From: Bacillota bacterium | GTDB lineage: Bacteria > Bacillota > UBA4882 > UBA8346 | NCBI GenBank assembly: GCA_023415375.1 | Contig: JAEZKW010000104.1 | Span: 1 to 59,163, forward strand | Direction of reading: 5' to 3' | Length of the DNA stretch: 59,163 nt | Shown here: positions 34,144 through 42,137 of the stretch, piece by piece | How positions within the stretch are numbered: the first letter of the stretch is position 1 | How the letters are laid out: each line of letters begins with the position of its first letter | Program-made: the position numbers and the translations under genes | The notes under the pieces: generated by a model | Database searches by the model: none | What the model was told of the DNA's origin: nothing | Seen by the model: the letters and a program-made list of their open reading frames with translations, nothing else

Positions 34144-35517
34144 ATGAAGTTTGTGGGATTGGATATCGGAACGACTACCATCTGTGGAGTGGTCCTCGAT
34201 CCGGATGAACAGTCAATCGTCTATTCCATCGTTAAAAAAAACAGTGCGGCCATTCATGCTGAAAACAGTTGGGAGCAATTGCAGGACCCTCTGACCATCC
34301 TGGAGATTGCTGGTGAGATTTTGCATAGCCTTTGCACCAAGTATCCGGACATCAAAGGAATCGGTGTGACCGGTCAAATGCACGGTATCTTGTATGTCGA
34401 CAAATCCGGCAATGCCGTAAGCCCTTTGTATACCTGGCAAGATGGCCGGGGTAACCTGCCCTATCAAGACGGGAAAACTTATGCCGAGTATCTGGCCGCT
34501 CAAACAGGCTATTCGCTAGCGACCGGATTTGGACTGGTGACTCATTTTTATCAGTCCGTCCATCGCTTGGTCCCTAAAGAAGCTTGTGCCCTGTGTACTA
34601 TCCATGACTATCTGGTGATGCGGCTCGTTAATCTGGATAGGCCCTGTTGCGATCCTACCAATGCCGCAAGTTTAGGTTTCTTTAACCTGAAGGATCTGGA
34701 CTTCGACAGGAAAGCGCTTGCCGCAGTCGGAATCGACGCAGCCGTTCTCCCTACTGTTACGACTTCTTTGAAGGCGCTCGGAAAAACCAAGGATAATATC
34801 CCGGTATTTCCGGCGCTAGGGGATAATCAAGCCAGCTTTATCGGGGCAGTGCGGGATCCCAATATTTCTTTTTTGGTCAATGTAGGTACCAGTAGCCAGA
34901 TTTCTGCTTATACTCCTGAATTTGCCGTGATTTCCGGTATTGAACTCCGGCCGTTTCCCGGTGGCGGCTATTTGTTGGTCGGTGCTCCCCTGTGCGGCGG
35001 CAAGTCATATGCACTGCTGGAGACTTTTTTTAGAAGCGTATTAAAGCTCTTTACCAAGAAAGATTATGAAAGTCTCTATGAAACAATGAATCAAATTGAT
35101 CTTGAATCGCTGGTAAGCAACGATTTATTGAAGATTTCCACCAAATTTAGCGGTACCCGGAGTGATGCCACAGTCCGCGGTTCAATAGGCAATATCAGTC
35201 TTACCAATTTTAGCCCGGAGTATTTGATTGCGGGGTTCTTGGAAGGGGTTGCCGTTGAATTGCATGAGTTCTACAACGGCCTCCCAGTTTCCGTCCGTAA
35301 TGAATTTCAGCTGATGGCCGGTTCCGGGAACGGGATCCGGAAAAATAAGCTGCTCAGGAAGACGTTCGCCAGGGTATTTCAGATGAAAATGGAAGTCCCT
35401 TTATATGACGAAGAAGCCTCTTTGGGAGCGGCTCTATTGGCTTCCTCAGGCTACGGCCGTTTTCAAACCATCCAGTCCGCCATGAAGATCATTCATTACC
35501 AAAGGCAGGAAATTTAA
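34144..35517 (+). CDS. FGGY-family carbohydrate kinase, sedoheptulokinase-like
   Basis: 457 aa from the ATG at 34144 (GAGGTG at 6 nt; an ATG-like start at 34111 has none). FGGY kinases phosphorylate sugars or polyols with ATP. Seen: G-L-D-I-G-T-T-T at 5-12, G-V-T-G-Q-M-H-G (74-81), L-Y-T-W-Q-D-G-R (95-102), and G-D-N-Q-A-S with the expected catalytic base D227. The T-W-Q-D-G-R block is the form I associate with sedoheptulokinase (SHPK/CARKL) rather than xylulokinase, where the equivalent is W-x-D-x-R. The gene is 138 bp after the GntR gene; that gap has a GGCATC/GATGCC hairpin at 34025-34040. The natural substrate may be a ketose made by the neighbouring enzymes; sedoheptulose itself is only one option. 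Confidence 0.75.
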   Translation: MKFVGLDIGTTTICGVVLDPDEQSIVYSIVKKNSAAIHAENSWEQLQDPLTILEIAGEILHSLCTKYPDIKGIGVTGQMHGILYVDKSGNAVSPLYTWQDGRGNLPYQDGKTYAEYLAAQTGYSLATGFGLVTHFYQSVHRLVPKEACALCTIHDYLVMRLVNLDRPCCDPTNAASLGFFNLKDLDFDRKALAAVGIDAAVLPTVTTSLKALGKTKDNIPVFPALGDNQASFIGAVRDPNISFLVNVGTSSQISAYTPEFAVISGIELRPFPGGGYLLVGAPLCGGKSYALLETFFRSVLKLFTKKDYESLYETMNQIDLESLVSNDLLKISTKFSGTRSDATVRGSIGNISLTNFSPEYLIAGFLEGVAVELHEFYNGLPVSVRNEFQLMAGSGNGIRKNKLLRKTFARVFQMKMEVPLYDEEASLGAALLASSGYGRFQTIQSAMKIIHYQRQEI

Positions 35518-35579
35518 CTTAAGAGATGAATAAACAATTAAAGGTGAAAACGATTTCCACGAAATCTTTGGGATGAATA

Positions 35580-35632
35580 TTTACAAATGCATGAATTTGG
35601 ATTATAATAAACTTAATTAAAGTATATTATAA
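35580..35632 (+). promoter_or_regulatory. Promoter and palindromic operator of the ROK gene
   Basis: TTTACA (35580-35585), 17-nt spacer, TATAAT (35603-35608). An imperfect palindrome spans 35602-35632: TTATAATA and TATTATAA as outer arms, ACTT and AAGT as inner arms around AATTA. It covers the -10 box and the predicted start. Its centre (ACTTAATTAAAGTA) resembles the palindrome at 36866-36882 before the isomerase gene. Confidence 0.6.
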
Positions 35633-35653
35633 AGTTGTAAAGAAGGATGCAAT

Positions 35654-36844
35654 ATTAATTACACTTCGATTGATATCCGGAAATTTAACATTCAAAATAT
35701 TATCCGCATTACTTTAGAAAATGGACCCATCAGCAAGGTGGATATCGCTGAGAAACTGGGATTGACTTTGGTTACAGTTAATCAAATCACCAATAACCTG
35801 ATTAAAAAAGGGATTTTGATACAGGAAGGGGTCGCCGAATCTTCCGGGGGTCGGAGAGCCGGTTTGTATGCGGTAAATGCAGTTGCGTTTTATGTGGTGG
35901 GAATCAATATCGGTATTCGTTATGTTTCGATTGCGGTTGATAATTTGCGGATGGAGACAGTTTATACGGATAGCATCCGGTTGAATACCAAAAGTTCGCC
36001 GCAAGATGTTACCCGGCTGATCTGCGGCAAAATCAATCAGGTGCTGCAAATCCAACCGATAACCAAAACTAAATTGCTGGGCATCGGAGTGACGCTCCCG
36101 GGACTGGTGGATGGGGAAAAAGGTCAGGTTGTGCTGCTCCCGAACATGCCGGGGTGGGAGAATTTCCCTTTGAAAGAGGTTTTACAAAATGAGTTTCAGA
36201 CCTATGTTACCATCGAAAAAGATATTTATGGCAGTTTAATCTATCTGAAAAACCGCAAGATATTAACCGGTTCCAATGCTATGCTGTTTGCCATCAAGGG
36301 AGGTATCGGCGCGGCTGTGCTTTTAAACGGCAAACCGTACCGAGGTGAGAATGGCATAGCCGGTGAAATCGGGCACGCCTTGTTCCGAGTTAGCGGCGAT
36401 GGAAATGATGATAGCGACACCAGTTTTGAATCCTATGCTTCTGATTATGGCATTATTAACAAAGTCAAAGTAAAAAAAAGCGCCCAATTAACCGTTGAAG
36501 AGCTTGATGATCTCGACTTAACTTACATCATCAATTCTTGCCAGACCGGTGATGATACTTGCAAGGAAGTTCTGTTGGAAGCAGCCAAATATGTAGGAAT
36601 TATGCTTAGTAACGCCATCAAATTTTATGACCCCAAATGTATCATCATTTATTGCCGATGGATCAAAGAAGTGCCGGAAACCTTGGCTAAAATCGAAAAC
36701 ATCATCCAAAATAGCAATACCTTGATTAAAATGAACACCGAGATTCAAGTGATGTATCAGAAAGATATTTATCTTGAAGGAGCTGTTACCATCGTTTTTG
36801 AACATATGTTGGAAAGTATCGTTGATAATCCGCTGGTCGAGTAA
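35654..36844 (+). CDS. ROK-family transcriptional regulator, probable AUU start or frameshift at the start
   Basis: 396 aa if it starts at ATT 35654, a usual ROK length. The helix-turn-helix region I-Q-N-I-I-R-I-T-L-E-N-G-P-I-S-K-V-D-I-A-E-K-L-G-L-T is coded in frame from about 35654, yet no ATG, GTG or TTG exists in frame between the stop at 35630 and a GTG at 35738, which lies inside the HTH. AGAAGGA (35641-35647) is 6 nt from ATT 35654. Alternatively the ATG at 35647 with one T less would read through. The ROK domain has the usual V-G-I-N-I-G and G-G-I-G-A-A-V-L-L-N-G-K, G-E-I-G-H; the C-x-C zinc cluster common to ROK proteins is not seen. It probably represses itself and the isomerase gene. 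Confidence 0.8.
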   Translation: MNYTSIDIRKFNIQNIIRITLENGPISKVDIAEKLGLTLVTVNQITNNLIKKGILIQEGVAESSGGRRAGLYAVNAVAFYVVGINIGIRYVSIAVDNLRMETVYTDSIRLNTKSSPQDVTRLICGKINQVLQIQPITKTKLLGIGVTLPGLVDGEKGQVVLLPNMPGWENFPLKEVLQNEFQTYVTIEKDIYGSLIYLKNRKILTGSNAMLFAIKGGIGAAVLLNGKPYRGENGIAGEIGHALFRVSGDGNDDSDTSFESYASDYGIINKVKVKKSAQLTVEELDDLDLTYIINSCQTGDDTCKEVLLEAAKYVGIMLSNAIKFYDPKCIIIYCRWIKEVPETLAKIENIIQNSNTLIKMNTEIQVMYQKDIYLEGAVTIVFEHMLESIVDNPLVE

Positions 36845-36865
36845 ATTTTTTGTCCAGTTAATAAA

Positions 36866-36882
36866 TTACTTTAATAAAGTAA
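36866..36882 (+). promoter_or_regulatory. Palindromic operator before the isomerase-like gene
   Basis: TTACTTTA, central A, TAAAGTAA: a perfect 17-bp palindrome, 22 bp before the ATG at 36904. ACTTTAATAAAGTA shares most positions with ACTTAATTAAAGTA in the ROK promoter palindrome, so both may bind the ROK protein. Confidence 0.55.
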
Positions 36883-36903
36883 CTAATTATAAGGAGATCA
36901 ATC

Positions 36904-38205
36904 ATGGTTGCAACGGAACTTAGGAAAGAAATTGCTTCAGAAGTCGACAAAATAGCGATTGTCGACCCCCATACCCATTTACGCGAGGATGATCTTTCTT
37001 CTCATGTCGTCGACATCTTATCCTACCATTGGATTCTTTCAGAATTGAACAGTGTCGGTATGGATTACGAAAAGACGCTGATGAACAAAGATTTGGACCT
37101 TGATATGAGGCTTAAAAGCGTTATTCCGTATTTCTCCAAGATGAGAAATACGGCGACAGCTCGCTGTGTTTATAACATCTTCAAGGGTTTATACGGTTTT
37201 CATGATCAATTGAATGAGGGAAATTATAAACAACTGCTGGATATATCAATCAAGAACAGTTCCAGGAGCGACTGGCCGGATACGGTGTTTCAAAAGGCAA
37301 ACTTAAACCGTTTTGCAACTTCCGTCGGAAATGCTAGCAAAACAGGGAAGGAAAGAAGCCAGTTCAGCTTAATGGTTGATTTGCATTACCTCTTTTGGCC
37401 AGCCGGTGCCACGGATCTTTTACCATGGTTTGGCGAATTTGCCGGGAATGAGACCGGATATCTGGAAGCACTGGAGAAAGTTGGGAGCTGTTCAATTGCT
37501 TCTATCAAGGATGTAAGGCAAGCGCTCCGAAATTTCATGACCGGTATCAATAAAGGAAGAGTGAAATTTTTCAACACTTTTGTGCCGATTGAATTCAGAT
37601 TTCGCAAAGTGGAGGATTCCACAGCAGAAAGAGCCCTTAAAGCCTTTAGAAAATCAAAAGGCCATTCGAAACAGGATCTTGAGATACTGGTGAGTTTTGT
37701 GACCTGGCAGATACTGGAGCTTTTAAATGAATTCGATACCACATTCCAGATTGCAGTGGGAGCTGAATATTTCATTTGCGGCGGGCGTTCGATCAGTCGG
37801 TTCGAATCTACTTGGGTTTCCGACATGGTGAAGGTTTGTTATGCGTTTCCCAAAATCAAATTTGATTTTATGAATGCTTCCTATGTAATGAATCACGAAA
37901 TGGCAGTCGCCGCCAAGATGATCCGAAATTTCTACATTCAAAACATGTGGTGGCATACTTATGTGCCTTCATGCATTAGTGCGCTCTATGAGCGATTGGA
38001 AATTGTTCCTGCCGTTAAATTGGGCGGGTTTTATTGCGATGCCTACTATTGTGAACTCACCTACGGGAAATTGATGATGGTTAAAGATACAATCATCGAT
38101 GTTTTAACTGCCAAGGTTGAGAATAACGTCTATAGTCTGGATTATGCAATCGAGATTGCTAATATACTTCTCAATAAAAATCCCCAAGAACTCTATCATT
38201 TATAG
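36904..38205 (+). CDS. Uronate (glucuronate) isomerase-like amidohydrolase
   Basis: 433 aa, ATG after AAGGAG (7 nt). The amidohydrolase metal motif is D-P-H-T-H-L (residues 21-26), then S-Y-H-W-I-L-S-E-L, V-G-A-E-Y near 290 in place of the usual later His strand, and W-W-H-T-Y. The layout resembles the distant uronate isomerase proteins often annotated as glucuronate isomerase, somewhat shorter than E. coli UxaC (470 aa). UxaC interconverts glucuronate and fructuronate. Here it sits with an MglBAC importer and a ketose-type kinase, so it may isomerise an aldose derivative into the kinase substrate. Family good, exact reaction uncertain. The palindrome at 36866 and the ROK gene upstream suggest its control. 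Confidence 0.65.
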   Translation: MVATELRKEIASEVDKIAIVDPHTHLREDDLSSHVVDILSYHWILSELNSVGMDYEKTLMNKDLDLDMRLKSVIPYFSKMRNTATARCVYNIFKGLYGFHDQLNEGNYKQLLDISIKNSSRSDWPDTVFQKANLNRFATSVGNASKTGKERSQFSLMVDLHYLFWPAGATDLLPWFGEFAGNETGYLEALEKVGSCSIASIKDVRQALRNFMTGINKGRVKFFNTFVPIEFRFRKVEDSTAERALKAFRKSKGHSKQDLEILVSFVTWQILELLNEFDTTFQIAVGAEYFICGGRSISRFESTWVSDMVKVCYAFPKIKFDFMNASYVMNHEMAVAAKMIRNFYIQNMWWHTYVPSCISALYERLEIVPAVKLGGFYCDAYYCELTYGKLMMVKDTIIDVLTAKVENNVYSLDYAIEIANILLNKNPQELYHL

Positions 38206-38332
38206 GCGGCTCAACCACTACGAATAGGATTGTAAATTTTGGTGTCGCCCGAAAAGGAGGTGTTGCCAATCAATATTAGAATAGGATGTTTTACAGAACA
38301 ATCATTCATCATTATTTGAGGGAGGACTTGCA

Positions 38333-39346
38333 ATGAAGAAGATAGTTTTGGTTTCGAGTTTGGTGGTTTTAGTTGCCCTTTTAGTTGGTTCTTTTGCTTA
38401 TGCTGCTAAAAAATATTATGTTGGTGTTGCAATTTGCAAATTTGATGATACTTTTTTAGCCGGTGTCCGGGATGCCATTAGCACTGCTGCAAAGGGAAAA
38501 GCAGCAAGAGTTGATATTGTTGATTGTCAACTTTCCCAGCCCACTCAGAATGACAAAGTTGACCTTTTCATTACCAAAAAAGCAAATGTTTTAGCGGTAA
38601 ACCCGGTTGACCGAACCGCCGCTGGCGTTATTGTCGATAAAGCAAAAAAAGCCAATATTCCAGTGGTCTTTTTCAATCGTGAACCGTTGCCGGAAGATAT
38701 GCAGAAATGGGATAAAATGTATTATGTAGGTGCCAAAGCTGAACAATCCGGTGCGCTTCAAGGGCAACTTATCGTTGATTACTGGAAGTCCCATCCTGAA
38801 GCGGATAAGAACCATGATGGAGTGCTTCAATATGTTATGATTACCGGAGAACCCGGACACCAGGATGCTGAATTACGGACTAAATATTCAGTTGATACTA
38901 TCCAAAAAGCCGGAATTAAGGTAGAGAAATTGGCTCAGGATACGGCAATGTGGAATCGGGTTCAAGGTCAGGAAAAAATGGCTGCTTTTGTTGCCCAATT
39001 CGGTAATAAGATTGAGGCTGTTCTTGCCAATAACGACGATATGGCTCTCGGAGCGATTGAAGCCTTAAAATCAGCAGGATACTTCAAAGAAGGTAAATAC
39101 GTACCGGTTGTTGGTGTTGATGCCACGGTTCCCGGAGTGAAGGCTATTCAAGATGGCACTATGCTCGGAACCGTTTTAAATGATGCCAAGAATCAAGGAA
39201 AAGCAACATTTGACATTGCTTATTTGCTGGCACAAGGCAAGAAGCCGACCAAAGCCAATACCGGCTATGAATTTACCGATGGTAAATATGTATGGATTCC
39301 TTATAAAAAGGTTACCAAAGATAATTTAAAAGCTCTTTCTTTATGA
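38333..39346 (+). CDS. mglB: Galactose/methyl-galactoside ABC transporter, sugar-binding protein
   Basis: 337 aa. ATG with GGGAGG 7 nt upstream. Signal peptide about 1-24 (LVSSLVVLVALLVGSFAYA-A). It is a type 1 periplasmic binding protein with the MglB-specific features Y-K-F-D-D-T-F-like C-K-F-D-D-T-F-L-A-G-V-R near the start, A-V-N-P-V-D-R-T-A-A near 85, F-F-N-R-E-P, A-V-L-A-N-N-D-D-M-A-L-G-A and the C-terminal V-W-I-P-Y-K-K-V-T. The N-R-E-P and N-N-D-D-M-A-L-G-A blocks hold sugar ligands in E. coli MglB. It may bind glucose or galactose-type pyranoses, or a related sugar used by the GRE pathway. In E. coli MglB also serves the Trg chemoreceptor; a chemoreceptor gene lies just beyond mglC here. 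Confidence 0.9.
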   Translation: MKKIVLVSSLVVLVALLVGSFAYAAKKYYVGVAICKFDDTFLAGVRDAISTAAKGKAARVDIVDCQLSQPTQNDKVDLFITKKANVLAVNPVDRTAAGVIVDKAKKANIPVVFFNREPLPEDMQKWDKMYYVGAKAEQSGALQGQLIVDYWKSHPEADKNHDGVLQYVMITGEPGHQDAELRTKYSVDTIQKAGIKVEKLAQDTAMWNRVQGQEKMAAFVAQFGNKIEAVLANNDDMALGAIEALKSAGYFKEGKYVPVVGVDATVPGVKAIQDGTMLGTVLNDAKNQGKATFDIAYLLAQGKKPTKANTGYEFTDGKYVWIPYKKVTKDNLKALSL

Positions 39347-39385
39347 GATACTCTTAAAGGCAAACAATATTTAAAATTTTGTCTG

Positions 39386-39420
39386 TAAGGGAGCAGTTGC
39401 TCGATTGCTCCCTTATTTTT
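39386..39420 (+). terminator. Intrinsic terminator between mglB and mglA
   Basis: TAAGGGAGCA (39386-39395) and TGCTCCCTTA (39406-39415) form a 10-bp stem with a 10-nt loop, followed by TTTTT. Partial read-through here would make more binding protein than transporter, a usual arrangement. Confidence 0.75.
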
Positions 39421-39488
39421 ATGATATCGAAAAATGCCAAAGTATATCTTATGGAGTAATGTTAATGCGATTACGGGGGGCATTTGAT

Positions 39489-41003
39489 ATGAGAGAAAAT
39501 GAGTTTTTGCTGGAAATGGATAACATATCGAAAGAATTTCCCGGTGTCAAGGCGCTTGACGATGTAACTTTAAAAGTTCGTCCGGGTACTGTACACGCTT
39601 TGATGGGTGAGAACGGCGCCGGCAAGTCGACGTTGATGAAATGTTTATTTGGGATTTATAAACAAGACGCCGGTGAAATCGTATTGAACGGCCGAAAAAT
39701 TGATATCGACAATTCCAAGATTGCGCTAGATTATGGCATCTCCATGATTCACCAAGAACTTCTTCCGGTACCCTTCCGCAGTGTTATGGAGAATATATGG
39801 TTAGGCAGATTTCCTCTAAAAGGCTTAGGCCCTTTGAATTTCATTGATCATAAAAAAATGTATCATGATACAGCTGAATTGTTTCAAAGACTGGAGATGG
39901 ATATCAATCCGGCAACTATCGTTGGAAGTATGTCAGTGTCAAAAATCCAGTCGATGGAAATTGCCAAAGCCATTTCCTATAATTCTAAGGTAATCATTAT
40001 GGATGAACCTACTTCTTCATTAACTGAAAATGAAGTCGTTCATCTTTTCAAAATCATTCGGGATCTTCGGGCCAGCGGTGCAGCAATTATTTACATTTCC
40101 CATAAAATCGAGGAGATTTTGCAAATTTCCGATGAAGTGACGATCATGCGGGATGGTCAGCGGGTAGGGACTTGGCCGGCATCAGAATTGACTGACGATT
40201 TAATTATTTCCAAGATGGTAGGCAGGGATTTGACCCATCGTTTCCCCGTACGCAGCAATGTACCTGGGAAAGTGCTTCTCAGAGTCGAAGGGCTTACTTC
40301 ACCTTCCGCTAAATCTTTTAGGGATATTTCATTTGAATTGCGCAGAGGTGAGATTTTAGGCATCGGTGGACTGGTCGGGGCACAACGCACCGAACTGATT
40401 GAAGCTTTATTCGGACTACGGATGATTGTATCGGGCAAAATTTATCTGAATGATAAAGAAGTCACAATTAAGACGCCAGAAGAAGCCAAAAAATACAAAC
40501 TGGCTTTACTCACCGAGGATCGGCGTGTATCGGGTATTTTTGGAGCGCTATCGGTGTTGGAAAATTCGCTAATTGCCAATTTGAGCCGTTATATCAAGTT
40601 CGGTTTACTAAACGAGAAGAAGCGAAAAGAAGATGGAGAAAATATTATTACTCAACTGAAGGTTAAAACTCCGTCTAGCAAAACCCTGATTAAGGATTTA
40701 TCAGGCGGTAACCAACAAAAAGTGTTAATTGGCAGATGGTTGCTTACAGAACCCGATATTTTGCTACTTGACGAACCGACCCGCGGGATCGATGTTGGGG
40801 CAAAATTTGAAATATATACGATCATTGCTGAACTAGCCAAACAGGGGAAAAGCATTATTATGATTTCTTCCGAAATGCCGGAGCTGATCGGAATGTCCGA
40901 CCGGATTATGGTCATGTGCGAAGGGCGCCTCTCCGGTTTTGTAGACGGCAAAAAAGCGACTCAAGAAGAGATTATGCGTCTGGCAGCCAAGTTTATAGCA
41001 TAA
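39489..41003 (+). CDS. mglA: Galactose/methyl-galactoside ABC transporter, double ATPase
   Basis: 504 aa from the ATG at 39489, which has GGGGGG 8 nt upstream; the frame is open to 39405 without a site. Two ABC domains in tandem as in MglA/RbsA: the first has G-E-N-G-A-G-K-S-T, S-V-S-K-I-Q-S-M-E-I-A-K-A in place of a canonical signature, and I-M-D-E-P-T-S-S-L; the second has the degenerate Walker A G-L-V-G-A-Q-R-T, a good signature L-S-G-G-N-Q-Q-K-V and L-L-L-D-E-P-T-R-G-I-D-V-G. This asymmetry is normal for the family. It energises MglC in the inner membrane. Confidence 0.93.
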   Translation: MRENEFLLEMDNISKEFPGVKALDDVTLKVRPGTVHALMGENGAGKSTLMKCLFGIYKQDAGEIVLNGRKIDIDNSKIALDYGISMIHQELLPVPFRSVMENIWLGRFPLKGLGPLNFIDHKKMYHDTAELFQRLEMDINPATIVGSMSVSKIQSMEIAKAISYNSKVIIMDEPTSSLTENEVVHLFKIIRDLRASGAAIIYISHKIEEILQISDEVTIMRDGQRVGTWPASELTDDLIISKMVGRDLTHRFPVRSNVPGKVLLRVEGLTSPSAKSFRDISFELRRGEILGIGGLVGAQRTELIEALFGLRMIVSGKIYLNDKEVTIKTPEEAKKYKLALLTEDRRVSGIFGALSVLENSLIANLSRYIKFGLLNEKKRKEDGENIITQLKVKTPSSKTLIKDLSGGNQQKVLIGRWLLTEPDILLLDEPTRGIDVGAKFEIYTIIAELAKQGKSIIMISSEMPELIGMSDRIMVMCEGRLSGFVDGKKATQEEIMRLAAKFIA

Positions 41004-41037
41004 TTCTTATGGCTTAATTGAAGGAGGGTTTCAATCG

Positions 41038-42045
41038 ATGGATTTTAGAAAAGTATTAAAGTATTTAAGTGATCATGCTATTTACTTTGTATTAGCATTA
41101 TTAGTCATTGTCATTGCTTTCATTGATCCGACTTTTTTATCATTGACTTGTTTGCGTGATATTTTGTTGCAGTCTTCAACCCGTATTATTATTGCAATGG
41201 GCGCCTTTTTTGCCATATTGATTGCAGGCTGTGATCTTTCGGCTGGACGTATGGTGGGTTTTGGAGCTGTTCTTGCGGCTTCAATGTTGCAGGCTCCCGA
41301 TTATCTGCGATTGTTTTATCCGAACATGCCGCAACTCCCGTTATGGTTACCGATTTTGATTGCGATCGTAGTTGGCTTATTCTTCGGTTTATTTAACGGA
41401 TTTACAGTTGCTAGGTTAGGCTTGCCTCCATTTATCGCTACTTTAGGTTCGATGGTTATTATTTATGGCATTAACTCCATTTATTTCGACATGCCGCCCA
41501 ATAATTCACAACCGATTGGCGGTTTACGGGCTGATTTTACTGAATTAGGCACCGGATCTTTCGGTCCTCAGGCGTTTTCGATTCCCTATATTTTGGTCAT
41601 TGCAGTTATAATAGCATTTTTGATGTGGGTATTAATGAATAAAACCCGGTTTGGTAAGAACTGCTATGCAATGGGCGGAAATATAAACGCTGCGAAGGTT
41701 TCCGGAATCAATGTCGCCAAGACAACGATGGTTATGTTTACCATAGCCGGAGGATTATTTGCCCTTGGTGGTGTGTTGGAAGCAGCCAGGACAGGCGGCG
41801 CTACCAATAACTATGGAAACGGTTACGAATTTGACGCTATCACAGCCTGTGTCGTCGGTGGTGTTTCCACAACCGGCGGTATCGGAACCATTCAGGGAAT
41901 TTTAGCCGGTGTATTTATTTTAACCATTATTAACTATGGTCTTACATTTATTGGGCTTAATCCCTATTGGCAGCAAATTATCAAAGGTTTAATCATCGTA
42001 TTTGCTGTTGCTGTCGATATCCGGAAATATCTAGCAAAGAAATAA
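41038..42045 (+). CDS. mglC: Galactose/methyl-galactoside ABC transporter, permease
   Basis: 335 aa, ATG with GGAGGG 9 nt upstream, 34 bp after mglA. About ten membrane segments. Family blocks: G-C-D-L-S-A-G-R-M-V-G-F, G-L-F-N-G-F-T-V-A-R-L-G-L-P-P-F-I-A-T-L-G-S-M, Y-A-M-G-G-N-I-N-A-A-K-V-S-G-I-N-V, and A-C-V-V-G-G-V-S-T-T-G-G-I-G-T. The D-Y-L-R-L-F-Y-P-N-M-P-Q-L-P insert between segments 2 and 3 is seen in MglC rather than RbsC. It completes the importer with MglB and MglA. A terminator follows 34 bp later. Confidence 0.93.
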   Translation: MDFRKVLKYLSDHAIYFVLALLVIVIAFIDPTFLSLTCLRDILLQSSTRIIIAMGAFFAILIAGCDLSAGRMVGFGAVLAASMLQAPDYLRLFYPNMPQLPLWLPILIAIVVGLFFGLFNGFTVARLGLPPFIATLGSMVIIYGINSIYFDMPPNNSQPIGGLRADFTELGTGSFGPQAFSIPYILVIAVIIAFLMWVLMNKTRFGKNCYAMGGNINAAKVSGINVAKTTMVMFTIAGGLFALGGVLEAARTGGATNNYGNGYEFDAITACVVGGVSTTGGIGTIQGILAGVFILTIINYGLTFIGLNPYWQQIIKGLIIVFAVAVDIRKYLAKK

Positions 42046-42078
42046 GTCGAATCTGCATGAAAACGGGAATCAATTTGG

Positions 42079-42114
42079 GGGAACCAAGGTACTGTTGTAG
42101 TTTGGTTCCCTTTT
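42079..42114 (+). terminator. Intrinsic terminator after mglC
   Basis: GGGAACCAA (42079-42087) pairs with TTGGTTCCC (42102-42110), followed by TTTTATT. It separates mglBAC from the chemoreceptor gene, whose start is 24 bp further on. Confidence 0.75.
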
Positions 42115-42137
42115 ATTGAATGAAGAGGTGTTCGAAA

